From assembly GCF_000739775.1 (NCBI RefSeq), contig NZ_BBJH01000025.1, forward strand, positions 96,510 through 160,509: 64,000 nt of DNA, read 5' to 3'. This DNA is from Paraburkholderia heleia NBRC 101817. GTDB taxonomy: Bacteria; Pseudomonadota; Gammaproteobacteria; Burkholderiales; Burkholderiaceae. The notes beneath the pieces were generated by a model. The model saw only the letters and a program-made list of their open reading frames with translations, was not told where the DNA came from and made no database searches. Below are positions 1-7,678 of the stretch, piece by piece. Within the stretch, counting starts at the first letter, position 1; each line of letters begins with the position of its first letter. The translations under genes and the position numbers were made by a program.

Positions 1-411
1 GCCACCGTGCATGGCCAGGTGCTGATGGGCGACCTCACGCTCGCCGAACTGCGCACGCTCTACCCGGAGAAGCAGCTCGAACGTTACACGGAGCGCACGC
101 CCGCGACCGTCGCCGATCTCCATGCGCGCATACGCGAGTTCGCGCAGCAGGGGTATGCAGTGAGCGAGGCGTCGTTCGAAACCGGCATCTCGGTAGTGAG
201 CGCGCCCGTGCGGGATCAGTCGGGCCGTATCGTGGCGGCGCTCACGGCAACGGTGCCGCGTTCGGACATCGGCGAGGCCGAGCGCGCGCCGCTCGTCGCC
301 GCCGTGTGCGCCGCGGCGATCGACCTCTCGGCGCGGCTCAATTACCGGCCCGCGCCGGGCGACCCCACCGCGGCACAGGCCGCGCGTACCCGCAATACGC
401 ACGCCATCTGA
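1..411 (+). CDS. IclR-family transcriptional regulator, C-terminal part (5' end outside window)
   Basis: The open frame enters from the left edge in frame 1 and ends at TGA 409-411, giving 136 visible residues and no start. They match the IclR effector-binding domain: the segment HGQVLMGDLTLAELR is followed by the GYAVSEASFETGISVVSAPV block, where ligand pocket residues lie in this family. It closely resembles the full-length IclR at 6000-6866, which has the same HGQVLMGDLTLAELR, the LYPE..LER block and the same end, LNYRP. The two are therefore paralogues flanking one catabolic cluster. It converges on the porin gene. It probably senses a pathway compound and controls the cluster, but this is inference. 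Confidence 0.85.
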   Translation, partial: ATVHGQVLMGDLTLAELRTLYPEKQLERYTERTPATVADLHARIREFAQQGYAVSEASFETGISVVSAPVRDQSGRIVAALTATVPRSDIGEAERAPLVAAVCAAAIDLSARLNYRPAPGDPTAAQAARTRNTHAI

Positions 412-413
412 TA

Positions 414-431
414 CGGCGCCCGCAGGCGCCG
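414..431. terminator. Short GC hairpin between convergent genes
   Basis: CGGCGCC at 414-420 pairs with GGCGCCG at 425-431 around a 4-base loop. It lies in the 23 bases between the IclR stop and the porin stop, where a shared bidirectional terminator would be expected. No T-tract follows on either strand, so this is a weak call. Confidence 0.35.
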
Positions 432-434
432 CGA

Positions 435-1508
435 TCAGAACGAGTGGTGAATGCCCGCGAGCACGATCGCCTGATTGCGCCCGCTCGACACGCCCGCGGT
501 GAAAAAGGCCGCCTGCGCTTCGGAATTGGCGTGCTGGTAAAGCGCGTTCACATAAAGCTGCGTGCTCTTCGAAAGCGAATACACGTCGCCGATCATTGCC
601 TGGGTCCAGCGGCGGCCGGAAAGCGTCGACGTCGCCGCGCCGCCTACGACGGCGTTGGCTGTCGTGAACTGATAGTTCGCGCCGGCGTCGTAGCTCTGGA
701 ACGTGTCGGAATAGCCGTTGGACTGCAGCTTCGTGCGCGTATAGAGGGCGTGCACGAGCAGCTTGCCGAATGAGTACGACGCGCCCACGCCCATGTTCTC
801 GACCTTGTCGGCCATATACGTGGCCGCCGGTTGACCCTGGAACTCCATGATGCCGGTGGTCGCGATCGACACCGAGCGGTCATGTTCGTTCGACCATGTC
901 GCGCCTGCCTTGAACGGTCCGTTAGCATAACTGAGCGAAAAGCCCATCGTTCTGCCGGTCGAGAAGTTCGTGGTATTGCCGAAGCCGAACATTGCGCCCG
1001 CCGTGAAGCCGTAAAAGCTCGGCGAACGATATTTGACGGAGTTGTTGTAAGGCACGACGCCCGTATCCGCCAACTGGTCGATGTTGCCCGGGTGGAACGC
1101 GTACCAGCTCGCCGCGAGATACGCCGTGCTGAACGGACCGAGTACGTCGAATGAGAACGGCGTTTGATTGCCCAGCGTGAGCGTGCCGAACTGCTCCGAG
1201 CTCAGGCCCACGTACGCCTGGCGATTGAACAGCGTGTTGGCCTTCGCCATGGCGCCAGTGTTGGTGTAGAAGCCGTTTTCCAGCTGGAAGATCGCCTTGA
1301 GGCCTCCGCCCAGATCTTCCTGGCCGCGCAGGCCCCAGCGGTCGGGCTGGGTGTTGCCCTGCTCCATCAGCCACTTCGAGTGCCCCCCTACGTTGCTGAC
1401 GTAGGCCACGCCTGCATCCAGACTGCCATAAAGCGTGACGCTGCTTTGCGCCCATGCAGACGAGACGGCGCAAATGCCCGTCAACCCCGCGGCAATGAAA
1501 TGCTTCAA
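435..1508 (-). CDS. Gram-negative porin (outer membrane), TTG start
   Basis: A 357-residue trimeric-type beta-barrel porin of the Burkholderia/Bordetella family, giving passive diffusion of small solutes across the outer membrane. I chose TTG at 1508 because AGGAGT lies 7 bases upstream and translation then begins directly with a signal peptide (KHFIAAGLTGICAVSSAWA, cleaved before QSSVTLYG). The frame stays open upstream to an ATG at 1652, but those 48 residues look non-secretory. The protein contains RWGLRGQEDLGGGLKA and FQLENGF, hallmark porin blocks, and ends in phenylalanine (GIHHSF) as outer-membrane barrels do. It is transcribed away from the Rieske operon and shares an operator-like sequence with it, so it probably imports the substrate of that pathway. 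Confidence 0.88.
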   Translation of the reverse strand: MKHFIAAGLTGICAVSSAWAQSSVTLYGSLDAGVAYVSNVGGHSKWLMEQGNTQPDRWGLRGQEDLGGGLKAIFQLENGFYTNTGAMAKANTLFNRQAYVGLSSEQFGTLTLGNQTPFSFDVLGPFSTAYLAASWYAFHPGNIDQLADTGVVPYNNSVKYRSPSFYGFTAGAMFGFGNTTNFSTGRTMGFSLSYANGPFKAGATWSNEHDRSVSIATTGIMEFQGQPAATYMADKVENMGVGASYSFGKLLVHALYTRTKLQSNGYSDTFQSYDAGANYQFTTANAVVGGAATSTLSGRRWTQAMIGDVYSLSKSTQLYVNALYQHANSEAQAAFFTAGVSSGRNQAIVLAGIHHSF

Positions 1509-1644
1509 CTTTGGACTCCTGATCGTATGACGAAAAGCCGGGCTGTTGATCCGGCATACCCAACCTGCAAAGCCAATCCGCATGGTCACCCATAGGCAGT
1601 GCGCGGCGTGCTTCTGTCGGCAAGCGCTTTCGCGAGACACCTTT

Positions 1645-1662
1645 TGTTCCATATATGGATAG
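1645..1662. promoter_or_regulatory. Candidate IclR operator upstream of the porin
   Basis: TGTTCC-ATATAT-GGATAG, nearly the same as the site at 1930-1947. It lies about 140 bases upstream of the TTG start of the porin. A possible minus-strand -10 (TATACT, complement of 1680-1685) lies just upstream, so the site would sit near or just downstream of the transcription start. Assignment to the IclR proteins is inference from position and sharing. Confidence 0.5.
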
Positions 1663-1910
1663 ATGTACTGCCTATGGAAAGTATAGAGACTCTTGGAGAC
1701 GTCAAAATACTTTTTTGAGACGGTGATTCCCCCAGGTGCCGCTCACCGCCCTGGATGCGCCATATACGTGCAAGTGCACGTGTCGTAAGCGTTTTGGCAA
1801 TCAGGAGGTCACGCGCAGCGACCTTGAAGGTGTCATCTCGCAAGCTGCGCTCAGTGTTTTCCCCAGGCACGCGGGATTTCTATTTTTTTCTTCCCAAGAC
1901 CGTTTCATAA

Positions 1911-1947
1911 TTGACCATACACGAACTACTGTTCCGTATATGGAACA
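1911..1947 (+). promoter_or_regulatory. Promoter and candidate IclR operator of the Rieske operon
   Basis: TTGACC at 1911-1916 is a fair -35. The palindrome TGTTCC-GTATAT-GGAACA occupies 1930-1947, with perfect 6-base arms, and covers the expected -10 region. It lies 23 bases upstream of the ATG at 1971. A regulator bound here would control RNA polymerase access directly. The same motif precedes the divergent porin at 1645-1662. Confidence 0.55.
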
Positions 1948-1970
1948 TAGTTGAACGGAAAGGATGACAA

Positions 1971-2285
1971 ATGGCTGAAGAATGGCGCTGCGCCGGGCAT
2001 GCCGGCGATCTGTCCGAAGACGGGCCGCTCGAATACAAGCTGGACGGCACGGAGATCGGCATCTACAAGGTGGGCGACGAGATCTACGCGCTCGAAAACG
2101 TCTGTCCACACGCCTACGCGTTGCTGACGCAAGGCTTTGTCGATGGCGACACCGTCGAATGTCCGCTGCACGAAGCCGTGTTCCATATCCCGACCGGCAA
2201 GTGCCTCAAGGAGCCCGGCGGCCGCGATCTGAAGATGTACTCAGTGCGGCTTGCCGGCGAAGAAATCCAGATCAAGGTGGAATGA
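1971..2285 (+). CDS. Rieske [2Fe-2S] ferredoxin component of a ring-hydroxylating oxygenase
   Basis: A 104-residue soluble Rieske protein that should pass electrons to the oxygenase encoded at 2634. The cluster ligands are visible as C45-x-H47 and C64-x2-H67 (VCPHAYALL and ECPLHEAVF) with 16 residues between the pairs, the canonical bacterial Rieske ferredoxin spacing. The ATG at 1971 has AAAGGA 9 bases upstream. It is the first gene of the operon, directly behind the candidate IclR operator. Its electron donor is most likely the FAD reductase encoded at 12710. Confidence 0.92.
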   Translation: MAEEWRCAGHAGDLSEDGPLEYKLDGTEIGIYKVGDEIYALENVCPHAYALLTQGFVDGDTVECPLHEAVFHIPTGKCLKEPGGRDLKMYSVRLAGEEIQIKVE

Positions 2286-2286
2286 C

Positions 2287-2598
2287 ATGCGAGAAGTCCC
2301 CGTGAATTTCAATCCGTGGCTCAAGCCCTGGCTCGCGCCGCAACCGAACAACGTCGCCGGCAAAGGCGTGATCGAGCAGCCTGGCGAAGCGCAGAACATG
2401 GTGTGGCAAACGCGTAAGGCGGAACCCACGCAATACGAAAACGACTTCGGCGACGCGCTCGAACAGGTATTCGAAGCGGGCGCTGCTGAACTCGAGGAAG
2501 TCGTGGCTGGCCTGAACCGCATGGGCTTTCGCACGCCCGAAGGCGCATCCTGGAATGCCGAGCGCCTCGCCGCCGAATTCCGTCTGCTCGCCGAGTGA
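2287..2598 (+). CDS. Small protein with a recombinase-like helix-turn-helix C-terminus
   Basis: A 103-residue protein starting one base after the ferredoxin stop, at ATG 2287; a frame extension to 2251 overlaps the ferredoxin and lacks a ribosome site. The N-terminal half is proline and tryptophan rich (NPWLKPWLAPQPNN). The C-terminal half has LNRMGFRTPEGASWNAERL, which resembles the DNA-binding helix pair of serine recombinases (G.x.TP.G..W). It lacks any catalytic recombinase domain, so it does not recombine DNA by itself. Its place between ferredoxin and oxygenase genes suggests an accessory role in the oxygenase system or local regulation. The function is unknown. Confidence 0.75.
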   Translation: MREVPVNFNPWLKPWLAPQPNNVAGKGVIEQPGEAQNMVWQTRKAEPTQYENDFGDALEQVFEAGAAELEEVVAGLNRMGFRTPEGASWNAERLAAEFRLLAE

Positions 2599-2633
2599 GC
2601 CGGCGCGGCCCACACTGAATACGGAGACCCCAC

Positions 2634-3719
2634 ATGACGTCCCCCACGATTGAAGTTGCAGGCGGCGCCGATCCCATCCGCGCCTATCTCGACCGCGGCA
2701 TCAAGAACTACTGGTATCCCGTTGCTCCGAGCTGGCAGGTGGGCAACGCACCGATCGGCATCACGCGCCTCGGCGAACAGATCGTGCTGTGGCGCGATCA
2801 GGACGGCCAGGTCCATGCGCTCGAAGACCGTTGCCCGCACCGCGGCGCCCGCCTGTCCCTCGGCTGGAACCTCGGCAACCGCGTGGCGTGCTGGTATCAC
2901 GGCATCGAAGTCGATGGCGGCGGCACCGTGCAGAACGTGCCGGCCGTTTCGGCCTGCCCGCTCGAAGGACAGAAGTGCGTGAAGTCGTATCCGGCCCAGG
3001 AGCATGCCGGCGCGGTGTTCCTGTGGTTCGGCGACGAAGCCCACAAGGAGGCCGCCCCGCTGCAGTTGCCCGAGGAACTCGTTGGTGAGGAGTACGCAAG
3101 CTTTCTGTGCATGTCGAACTGGAAGTGCAATTACCAGTACGCCATCGACAACGTGATGGACCCGATGCACGGCGCGTATCTGCACGCCACCTCGCATTCG
3201 ATGGCCGATGGCGACAAGCAGGCCGAGATGCGCGTGCGCAAGACTCAATCCGGCCTCATGTTCGAAAAGATCGGCCAGCGCGACGTCAACTTCGACTGGG
3301 TCGAACTGGGCGAAACCGGCTGCCTCTGGATGCGCCTCGCGATTCCGTACAAGAAGAAGTTCGGCCCGGGCGGCAACTTCGGCATCATCGGATTCGCCGT
3401 GCCGGTGGACGAAAACAACTGCCAGGTTTACTTCTGGCGCACGCGCAAGGTGCAGGGCTGGCAGCGCGACGCGTGGCGCTTCATGTATCGCAATCGTCTG
3501 GAAGGTCTGCATTGGGCCGTGCTGGAGCAAGACCGCTACGTGCTGGAAAGCATGGCGCCAAACGCACGCGATCACGAATTCCTCTATCAGCACGACGTCG
3601 GCATGACGCGTGTGCGCCGCATGCTGCGCCAGCGTGCCCAGCAGCATTTCGCCGAACTCGATGCGTTGCGCGCCGGGCAGGGCGCCAACGCACCAACCGC
3701 CGGGAACGGCCATGCATGA
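2634..3719 (+). CDS. Rieske non-heme iron oxygenase, alpha subunit
   Basis: A 361-residue terminal oxygenase of the alpha-only type. The Rieske cluster ligands are C67-x-H69 and C86-x2-H89 (CPHRG ... CWYHG). The catalytic iron site is D176-x2-H179-x4-H184 (DPMHGAYLH), with D176 as the bridge that carries electrons between neighbouring subunits in this family. No beta subunit gene is present, as in phthalate, vanillate or phenoxybenzoate oxygenases. The start has GGAG upstream. It presumably hydroxylates or demethylates an aromatic or heteroaromatic substrate with electrons from the ferredoxin at 1971. The substrate cannot be read from sequence. Confidence 0.93.
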   Translation: MTSPTIEVAGGADPIRAYLDRGIKNYWYPVAPSWQVGNAPIGITRLGEQIVLWRDQDGQVHALEDRCPHRGARLSLGWNLGNRVACWYHGIEVDGGGTVQNVPAVSACPLEGQKCVKSYPAQEHAGAVFLWFGDEAHKEAAPLQLPEELVGEEYASFLCMSNWKCNYQYAIDNVMDPMHGAYLHATSHSMADGDKQAEMRVRKTQSGLMFEKIGQRDVNFDWVELGETGCLWMRLAIPYKKKFGPGGNFGIIGFAVPVDENNCQVYFWRTRKVQGWQRDAWRFMYRNRLEGLHWAVLEQDRYVLESMAPNARDHEFLYQHDVGMTRVRRMLRQRAQQHFAELDALRAGQGANAPTAGNGHA

Positions 3720-4488
3720 CGCCACGTTCGCGGCGCAGGTCGCGCTCGCCGGGCGGCGGGTGCTCGTCACAGGCGGCGCACGCGGTCTGGGCGCCGCGTT
3801 CGTGCAGGCGCTCGCAGCGGCCGGCGCGCGCGTGACCTTCGGCGACGTGCTGGTCGAGGCGGGCGAGGCGCTCGCTCAGCAACTCGCTGCAGCCGGGCAC
3901 GAGGTTGCCTTCGCGCCACTCGATCTCGCGCAGCCGGCAAGCATTGCCGCATTCGTCGATGCCGCCGCGCAGCGCATGGGCGGCGTGGACGCGCTCATCA
4001 ACAACGCGGCGATCACGAACTCGGGCGGCAAACTCGCGCACGAAGTGAGCGTCGAGACGTGGGACGCGGTGATGGACGTGAACGTACGCGGCACCTGGCT
4101 CATGTGCGCAGCCGCGCAGCGCTGGTTGCGCGAGTCGGGCCGCGGCGCGATCGTCAACATCGCTTCCGATACGGCACTGTGGGGCGCGCCCAAACTGCTC
4201 GCCTACGTGGCGAGCAAGGGCGCCGTGATCGCAATGACCCATTCGCTCGCGCGCGAGTTCGGCGCCGATGGCATCACCGTCAACGCCGTTGCGCCCGGCC
4301 TGACCGAAGTGGAGGCAACGGCTTACGTACCGGCCGAGCGCCACGCGTATTACCTGGAAGGGCGGGCGCTGCGGCGCGCGCAGGTGCCCGGGGACGTGAC
4401 GGGCCCGGTGTTGTTCCTCTTGTCCGACGCCGCGCGTTTCGTGACCGGGCAGCTGCTGCCGGTCAACGGCGGCTTCGTGATGAACTGA
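3712..4488 (+). CDS. SDR-family oxidoreductase, classical
   Basis: A 258-residue short-chain dehydrogenase. Starting at ATG 3712 makes it overlap the oxygenase stop by 8 bases; longer upstream extension would lie inside the oxygenase gene. It has the nucleotide-binding TGGARGLG, INNAAI, and a complete active site with S in NIASDT and Y-x3-K (YVASK). The C-terminal GQLLPVNGGF is typical of FabG-like members. In Rieske pathways such enzymes often rearomatise cis-dihydrodiols or oxidise alcohol intermediates, which is the likely role here. Confidence 0.9.
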   Translation: MHDATFAAQVALAGRRVLVTGGARGLGAAFVQALAAAGARVTFGDVLVEAGEALAQQLAAAGHEVAFAPLDLAQPASIAAFVDAAAQRMGGVDALINNAAITNSGGKLAHEVSVETWDAVMDVNVRGTWLMCAAAQRWLRESGRGAIVNIASDTALWGAPKLLAYVASKGAVIAMTHSLAREFGADGITVNAVAPGLTEVEATAYVPAERHAYYLEGRALRRAQVPGDVTGPVLFLLSDAARFVTGQLLPVNGGFVMN

Positions 4489-4533
4489 TTTCGTAGAACT
4501 GAAGACATGTTCGAAAGAACCCAAGGAGAAAAC

Positions 4534-5070
4534 ATGGCCGATGCCGATATCGAGCGCAAGTCGTGGGACCGCCCCGCCGACGCGAGCTTTGACGACTGGA
4601 TGAACACGCGCGTGGCGCGCTTTGAAACGCGCCGCTACGACTGGGACGCCCTGAAGTTCCAGGCCGACTACGACCCGAAGTACCGCCGCGCGCAAATGCG
4701 CTATGTGGGCACGGGCGGCACGGGCGTCGCGAAGGACGTCAACACCGTGCCCGCTGGCGGCTTCACGTTCTCGACCATGGTGATTCCGGCCGGCAACATC
4801 GGCCCGAGCCATATCCATACCGACGTCGAAGAAATTTTCTTCGTGCTGCGCGGCAAGATGAAGGTCGTCTGCGAGAAGGACGGCGAGATGTGGGAAGCCG
4901 TGCTGGGCGAACGCGACCTGATTTCGGTGCCGCCGGGCGTGTACCGCACGGAAATCAACGTGGGCGAGGAGGACGCGCTGATGTGCGTGATGCTCGGCTC
5001 GCCGAAGCCCATCACGCCGACGTATCCGCCCGACTCGCCGCTCGCGAAAATCAAGCGCGAGATGAAGTAA
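4534..5070 (+). CDS. Cupin-domain protein
   Basis: A 178-residue protein with one cupin barrel. I chose ATG 4534 because AAGGAG sits 8 bases upstream; an earlier ATG at 4507 has no such site. The metal-binding motif is visible as SHIHTDVEEIFFVLRGKM, with two histidines and a glutamate, and the second motif region is PPGVYRTEINVG. Such small cupins act as dioxygenases, isomerases or decarboxylases, or stabilise intermediates. It lies inside the catabolic operon between an SDR and a hydrolase, so a ring-fission or tautomerase-like step is possible but unproven. Confidence 0.82.
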   Translation: MADADIERKSWDRPADASFDDWMNTRVARFETRRYDWDALKFQADYDPKYRRAQMRYVGTGGTGVAKDVNTVPAGGFTFSTMVIPAGNIGPSHIHTDVEEIFFVLRGKMKVVCEKDGEMWEAVLGERDLISVPPGVYRTEINVGEEDALMCVMLGSPKPITPTYPPDSPLAKIKREMK

Positions 5071-5100
5071 GCGACATAGCCGCAACCCGAAACCGAAGCC

Positions 5101-6003
5101 ATGAACGACACGATCCACACTGCAGCCTCTTCAGCCGGCACGTTCGAAACGCGGCTCGCGCGCTTCGCACTGCGTAGCGCGCGGGCAGGCGCGGCCAGCG
5201 TGAGTTATCGCGAAGCAGCGGGGGACGGCGGTAACGAGGCGCTGCCGCTCGTGCTTCTGCATGGCATCGGCTCCGGCGCGGCTTCATGGGTGCAGCAGCT
5301 CGAAGCGCTCGGCGGCGCGCGCCGCGTGCTCGCGTGGGACGCACCGGGTTACGGCGCTTCCACGCCGGTCGCGAGCGCGTCGCCGGTCGCGGCGGACTAT
5401 GCACGCGTGCTGGCGGACTGGCTCGACGCGCTGCGAATCGCGCGTTGCGCACTCGTGGGCCATTCGCTCGGCGCGATCATGGCAGGCGCGTTTGCCGCCG
5501 CGCACCCCGAACGCGTGGCCGGCTTGCTGCTGATTTCACCTGCGGCTGGCTATGGCGCGGCCGATGAAAGCGTACGCGCCGAAAAACGAGACGCGCGCCT
5601 TGCCATGCTGGCCGAACTCGGTGCGCAGGGGCTTGCGCAACAGCGCAGCGCGAACATGCTTTCGCCCCACGCCGACCCCGCCTCGCGCGCCTGGGTGCGC
5701 TGGAACATGGCGCGCATCGTGCCGCACGGCTACGCCCAGGCCACGCATCTGCTCGCGAACGCGGACCTCGCCGCCGACCTCGCGCGTTGCGTGGGCAAGT
5801 TGCCGATGACCGTCGCGGTGGGCGCGCAAGACACGATTACGCCGCCCGAGGCCTGCGAGGGGCTCGCGCAGGTCGCCCACGCGACGTTTCATACGGTACC
5901 GAACGCGGGCCACGCGGGCTACATCGAACAACCGCAGGCTTATCGCACGCTGATCGAATCCACGCTGACTCATCTACTCAGTACTACGGAGCTCAAGGCA
6001 TGA
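5101..6003 (+). CDS. Alpha/beta-fold hydrolase (meta-cleavage-hydrolase-like)
   Basis: A 300-residue hydrolase with oxyanion region LLHGIGSGAASW, nucleophile S122 in GHSLG, acid D244 (GAQDTITP) and base H271 (NAGHAGY), a complete triad with the order and spacing of MhpC/BphD-type C-C hydrolases. A ring-cleavage enzyme of the VOC family lies in the same operon (11751). Hydrolysis of the ring-fission product is therefore the natural guess. The stop codon overlaps the start of the IclR gene (ATGA), so the two are translationally coupled. Confidence 0.85.
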   Translation: MNDTIHTAASSAGTFETRLARFALRSARAGAASVSYREAAGDGGNEALPLVLLHGIGSGAASWVQQLEALGGARRVLAWDAPGYGASTPVASASPVAADYARVLADWLDALRIARCALVGHSLGAIMAGAFAAAHPERVAGLLLISPAAGYGAADESVRAEKRDARLAMLAELGAQGLAQQRSANMLSPHADPASRAWVRWNMARIVPHGYAQATHLLANADLAADLARCVGKLPMTVAVGAQDTITPPEACEGLAQVAHATFHTVPNAGHAGYIEQPQAYRTLIESTLTHLLSTTELKA

Positions 6004-6866
6004 CACCCGACGTCGACGAAGACCGCAACGACGCCAGCTACCGCGTGCCGGGTCTGGAGCGCGGCCTGCGCATCCTGACCGAATTCTCGCCGCGCGAGCC
6101 GGTGCTCGACGCGCCGGAACTCTCGCGCCGCCTGGGCATTCCGCGCACCACGGTGTTTCGTCTCCTGCAAACGCTCGAATCGCTGGGCTTTCTCGAGCGC
6201 GCGGACCGCGACCGCAATTATCGCCTCGGCGTGGCCGTGCTGCGCCTCGGCTTCGAATACCTCAGCTCGCTCGAACTCACCGACCTCGGCCTGCCGTTGA
6301 TCGAGGCGCTGCGCGACGCGACGGGACTCACCGCGCACATTGTGATTCGCGACGGACGCGACATCGTATTCGTCGCCAAGGCGCAGAGCCACGCGCCCAT
6401 ATTCAGTTCCGTGAAGGTGAACGTCGGCACGCGTCTGCCGGCGCACGCCACGACCCACGGCCAGGTGCTGATGGGCGATCTCACGCTTGCCGAACTGCGC
6501 GCGCTTTATCCGGAACCGCGGCTGGAACGCTTCACGCCGTCCACGCCGGAGACGGTCGAGGCGCTCTTCGAGCGCATTCGCCAAGACGCCGGTCGCGGCT
6601 ACGCCGTGAGCGAATCGTCGTTCGAGCGCGGTATTTCCGTGGTGTCGGCGCCCGTGCGCAACGACACGGGCCGCATTGCCGCTGTGGTGACGACGACCAT
6701 TCCGCGCCCCGGCATCGACGCGCAGCTGCTCGACGGCGGTTTGATCGAGAAGGTGCGCCGCGCGGCCGACGAACTCTCGAAGCGCCTGAACTATCGGCCT
6801 CAAAACAGGCCCCAGGCATCCACCGGCAAGGGCGTGCCCTATATGAAAGCATTGGGGATCAAATGA
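6000..6866 (+). CDS. IclR-family transcriptional regulator
   Basis: A 288-residue regulator starting at ATG 6000, overlapping the hydrolase stop by 4 bases. Residues about 18-75 form the winged helix-turn-helix (LERGLRILTEFS, then LSRRLGIPRTTVFRLLQTL), followed by the effector domain with GYAVSESSFERGISVVSAPV. It is embedded in the operon it probably controls, and has a close paralogue cut by the left edge of the window. A palindrome of the size these dimers bind lies at 1930-1947 and a near copy at 1645-1662. Whether it represses or activates cannot be told. Confidence 0.92.
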   Translation: MTPDVDEDRNDASYRVPGLERGLRILTEFSPREPVLDAPELSRRLGIPRTTVFRLLQTLESLGFLERADRDRNYRLGVAVLRLGFEYLSSLELTDLGLPLIEALRDATGLTAHIVIRDGRDIVFVAKAQSHAPIFSSVKVNVGTRLPAHATTHGQVLMGDLTLAELRALYPEPRLERFTPSTPETVEALFERIRQDAGRGYAVSESSFERGISVVSAPVRNDTGRIAAVVTTTIPRPGIDAQLLDGGLIEKVRRAADELSKRLNYRPQNRPQASTGKGVPYMKALGIK

Positions 6867-7678
6867 TTCAACTCGATTTGACCGGTCAGGTCGCCGTTGT
6901 AACGGGCGGTTCGTCCGGCATTGGCCTCGCCACCGCCGAACTCTTCTTGCGTGCGGGCGCGGCGGTTGCAATCTGCGGCCGCGACAGCGAGCGCCTCGCG
7001 CGCGCCGAACGCGCCCTGGGCGAGCGTTATCCGCAGGGGCAACTGCTCGCTTCGCGCTGCGATGTGCTCGACGCTGGCGAAGTCGCCGCCTTCGCGGCAG
7101 CGGTCGAACAGCGCTTCGGCCGCGCCGACATGCTCGTGAACAACGCGGGACAAGGCCGCGTTTCCACCTTTGCCGATACGTCGGACGACGCGTGGCGCGA
7201 GGAACTCGACCTCAAGTATTTCAGCATCATCCGTCCCACGCGCGCGTTTTTGCCCTTGCTGCGCAAGGCCGCAAGAGCTGGCAACGCCGCGATCGTCTGC
7301 GTGAACTCGCTGCTCGCGCTGCGGCCCGAGCCGCATATGGTCGCGACCTCGTCCGCACGTGCCGGTGTGCTCAGCCTCATCAAGTCGCTCGCCGTCGAAT
7401 TCGCGCCCGAGCAGATCCGCGTGAATTCGATCCTGATCGGCATCGTGGAGTCGGGGCAGTGGCGCCGGCGCTATGAAAACGACCAGGAGGCGCAGTCCGC
7501 GGGCCAGAGCTGGGAAGACTGGACGCAAGCGCTCGCGCGCAAGAAGCACATTCCGCTTGGCCGCTTCGGCCGCCCCGAAGAAGCCGCCCAGGCGCTGTTT
7601 TATCTGGCCACGTCCCTGTCGTCCTATACGACGGGCAGTCATATCGATGTATCTGGAGGCGTTGCACGTCATGTCTAA
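6863..7678 (+). CDS. SDR-fold protein with substituted catalytic tyrosine and lysine
   Basis: A 271-residue short-chain dehydrogenase-like protein, coupled to the IclR by an ATGA overlap. The cofactor site is intact (TGGSSGIG, residues 14-21; NNAG 93-96). The active site is not: counting 13 residues from the conserved Ser149 gives Thr162 where Tyr should be and Arg166 where Lys should be (TSSAR in place of YxxxK). The fold and nucleotide binding are likely kept. The chemistry may be altered or the protein may bind substrate without reducing it. Similar TSxAR SDRs do occur in proteobacteria, so this is a subfamily trait and not obviously decay. Confidence 0.88.
   Translation: MIQLDLTGQVAVVTGGSSGIGLATAELFLRAGAAVAICGRDSERLARAERALGERYPQGQLLASRCDVLDAGEVAAFAAAVEQRFGRADMLVNNAGQGRVSTFADTSDDAWREELDLKYFSIIRPTRAFLPLLRKAARAGNAAIVCVNSLLALRPEPHMVATSSARAGVLSLIKSLAVEFAPEQIRVNSILIGIVESGQWRRRYENDQEAQSAGQSWEDWTQALARKKHIPLGRFGRPEEAAQALFYLATSLSSYTTGSHIDVSGGVARHV

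Noticed and set aside
2241..3770. Long open frame on the minus strand over the Rieske oxygenase gene
   Set aside because: It mirrors a G/C-biased real gene. The translation is rich in His, Ala and Arg with no family motif, and the plus strand has an unmistakable Rieske oxygenase.
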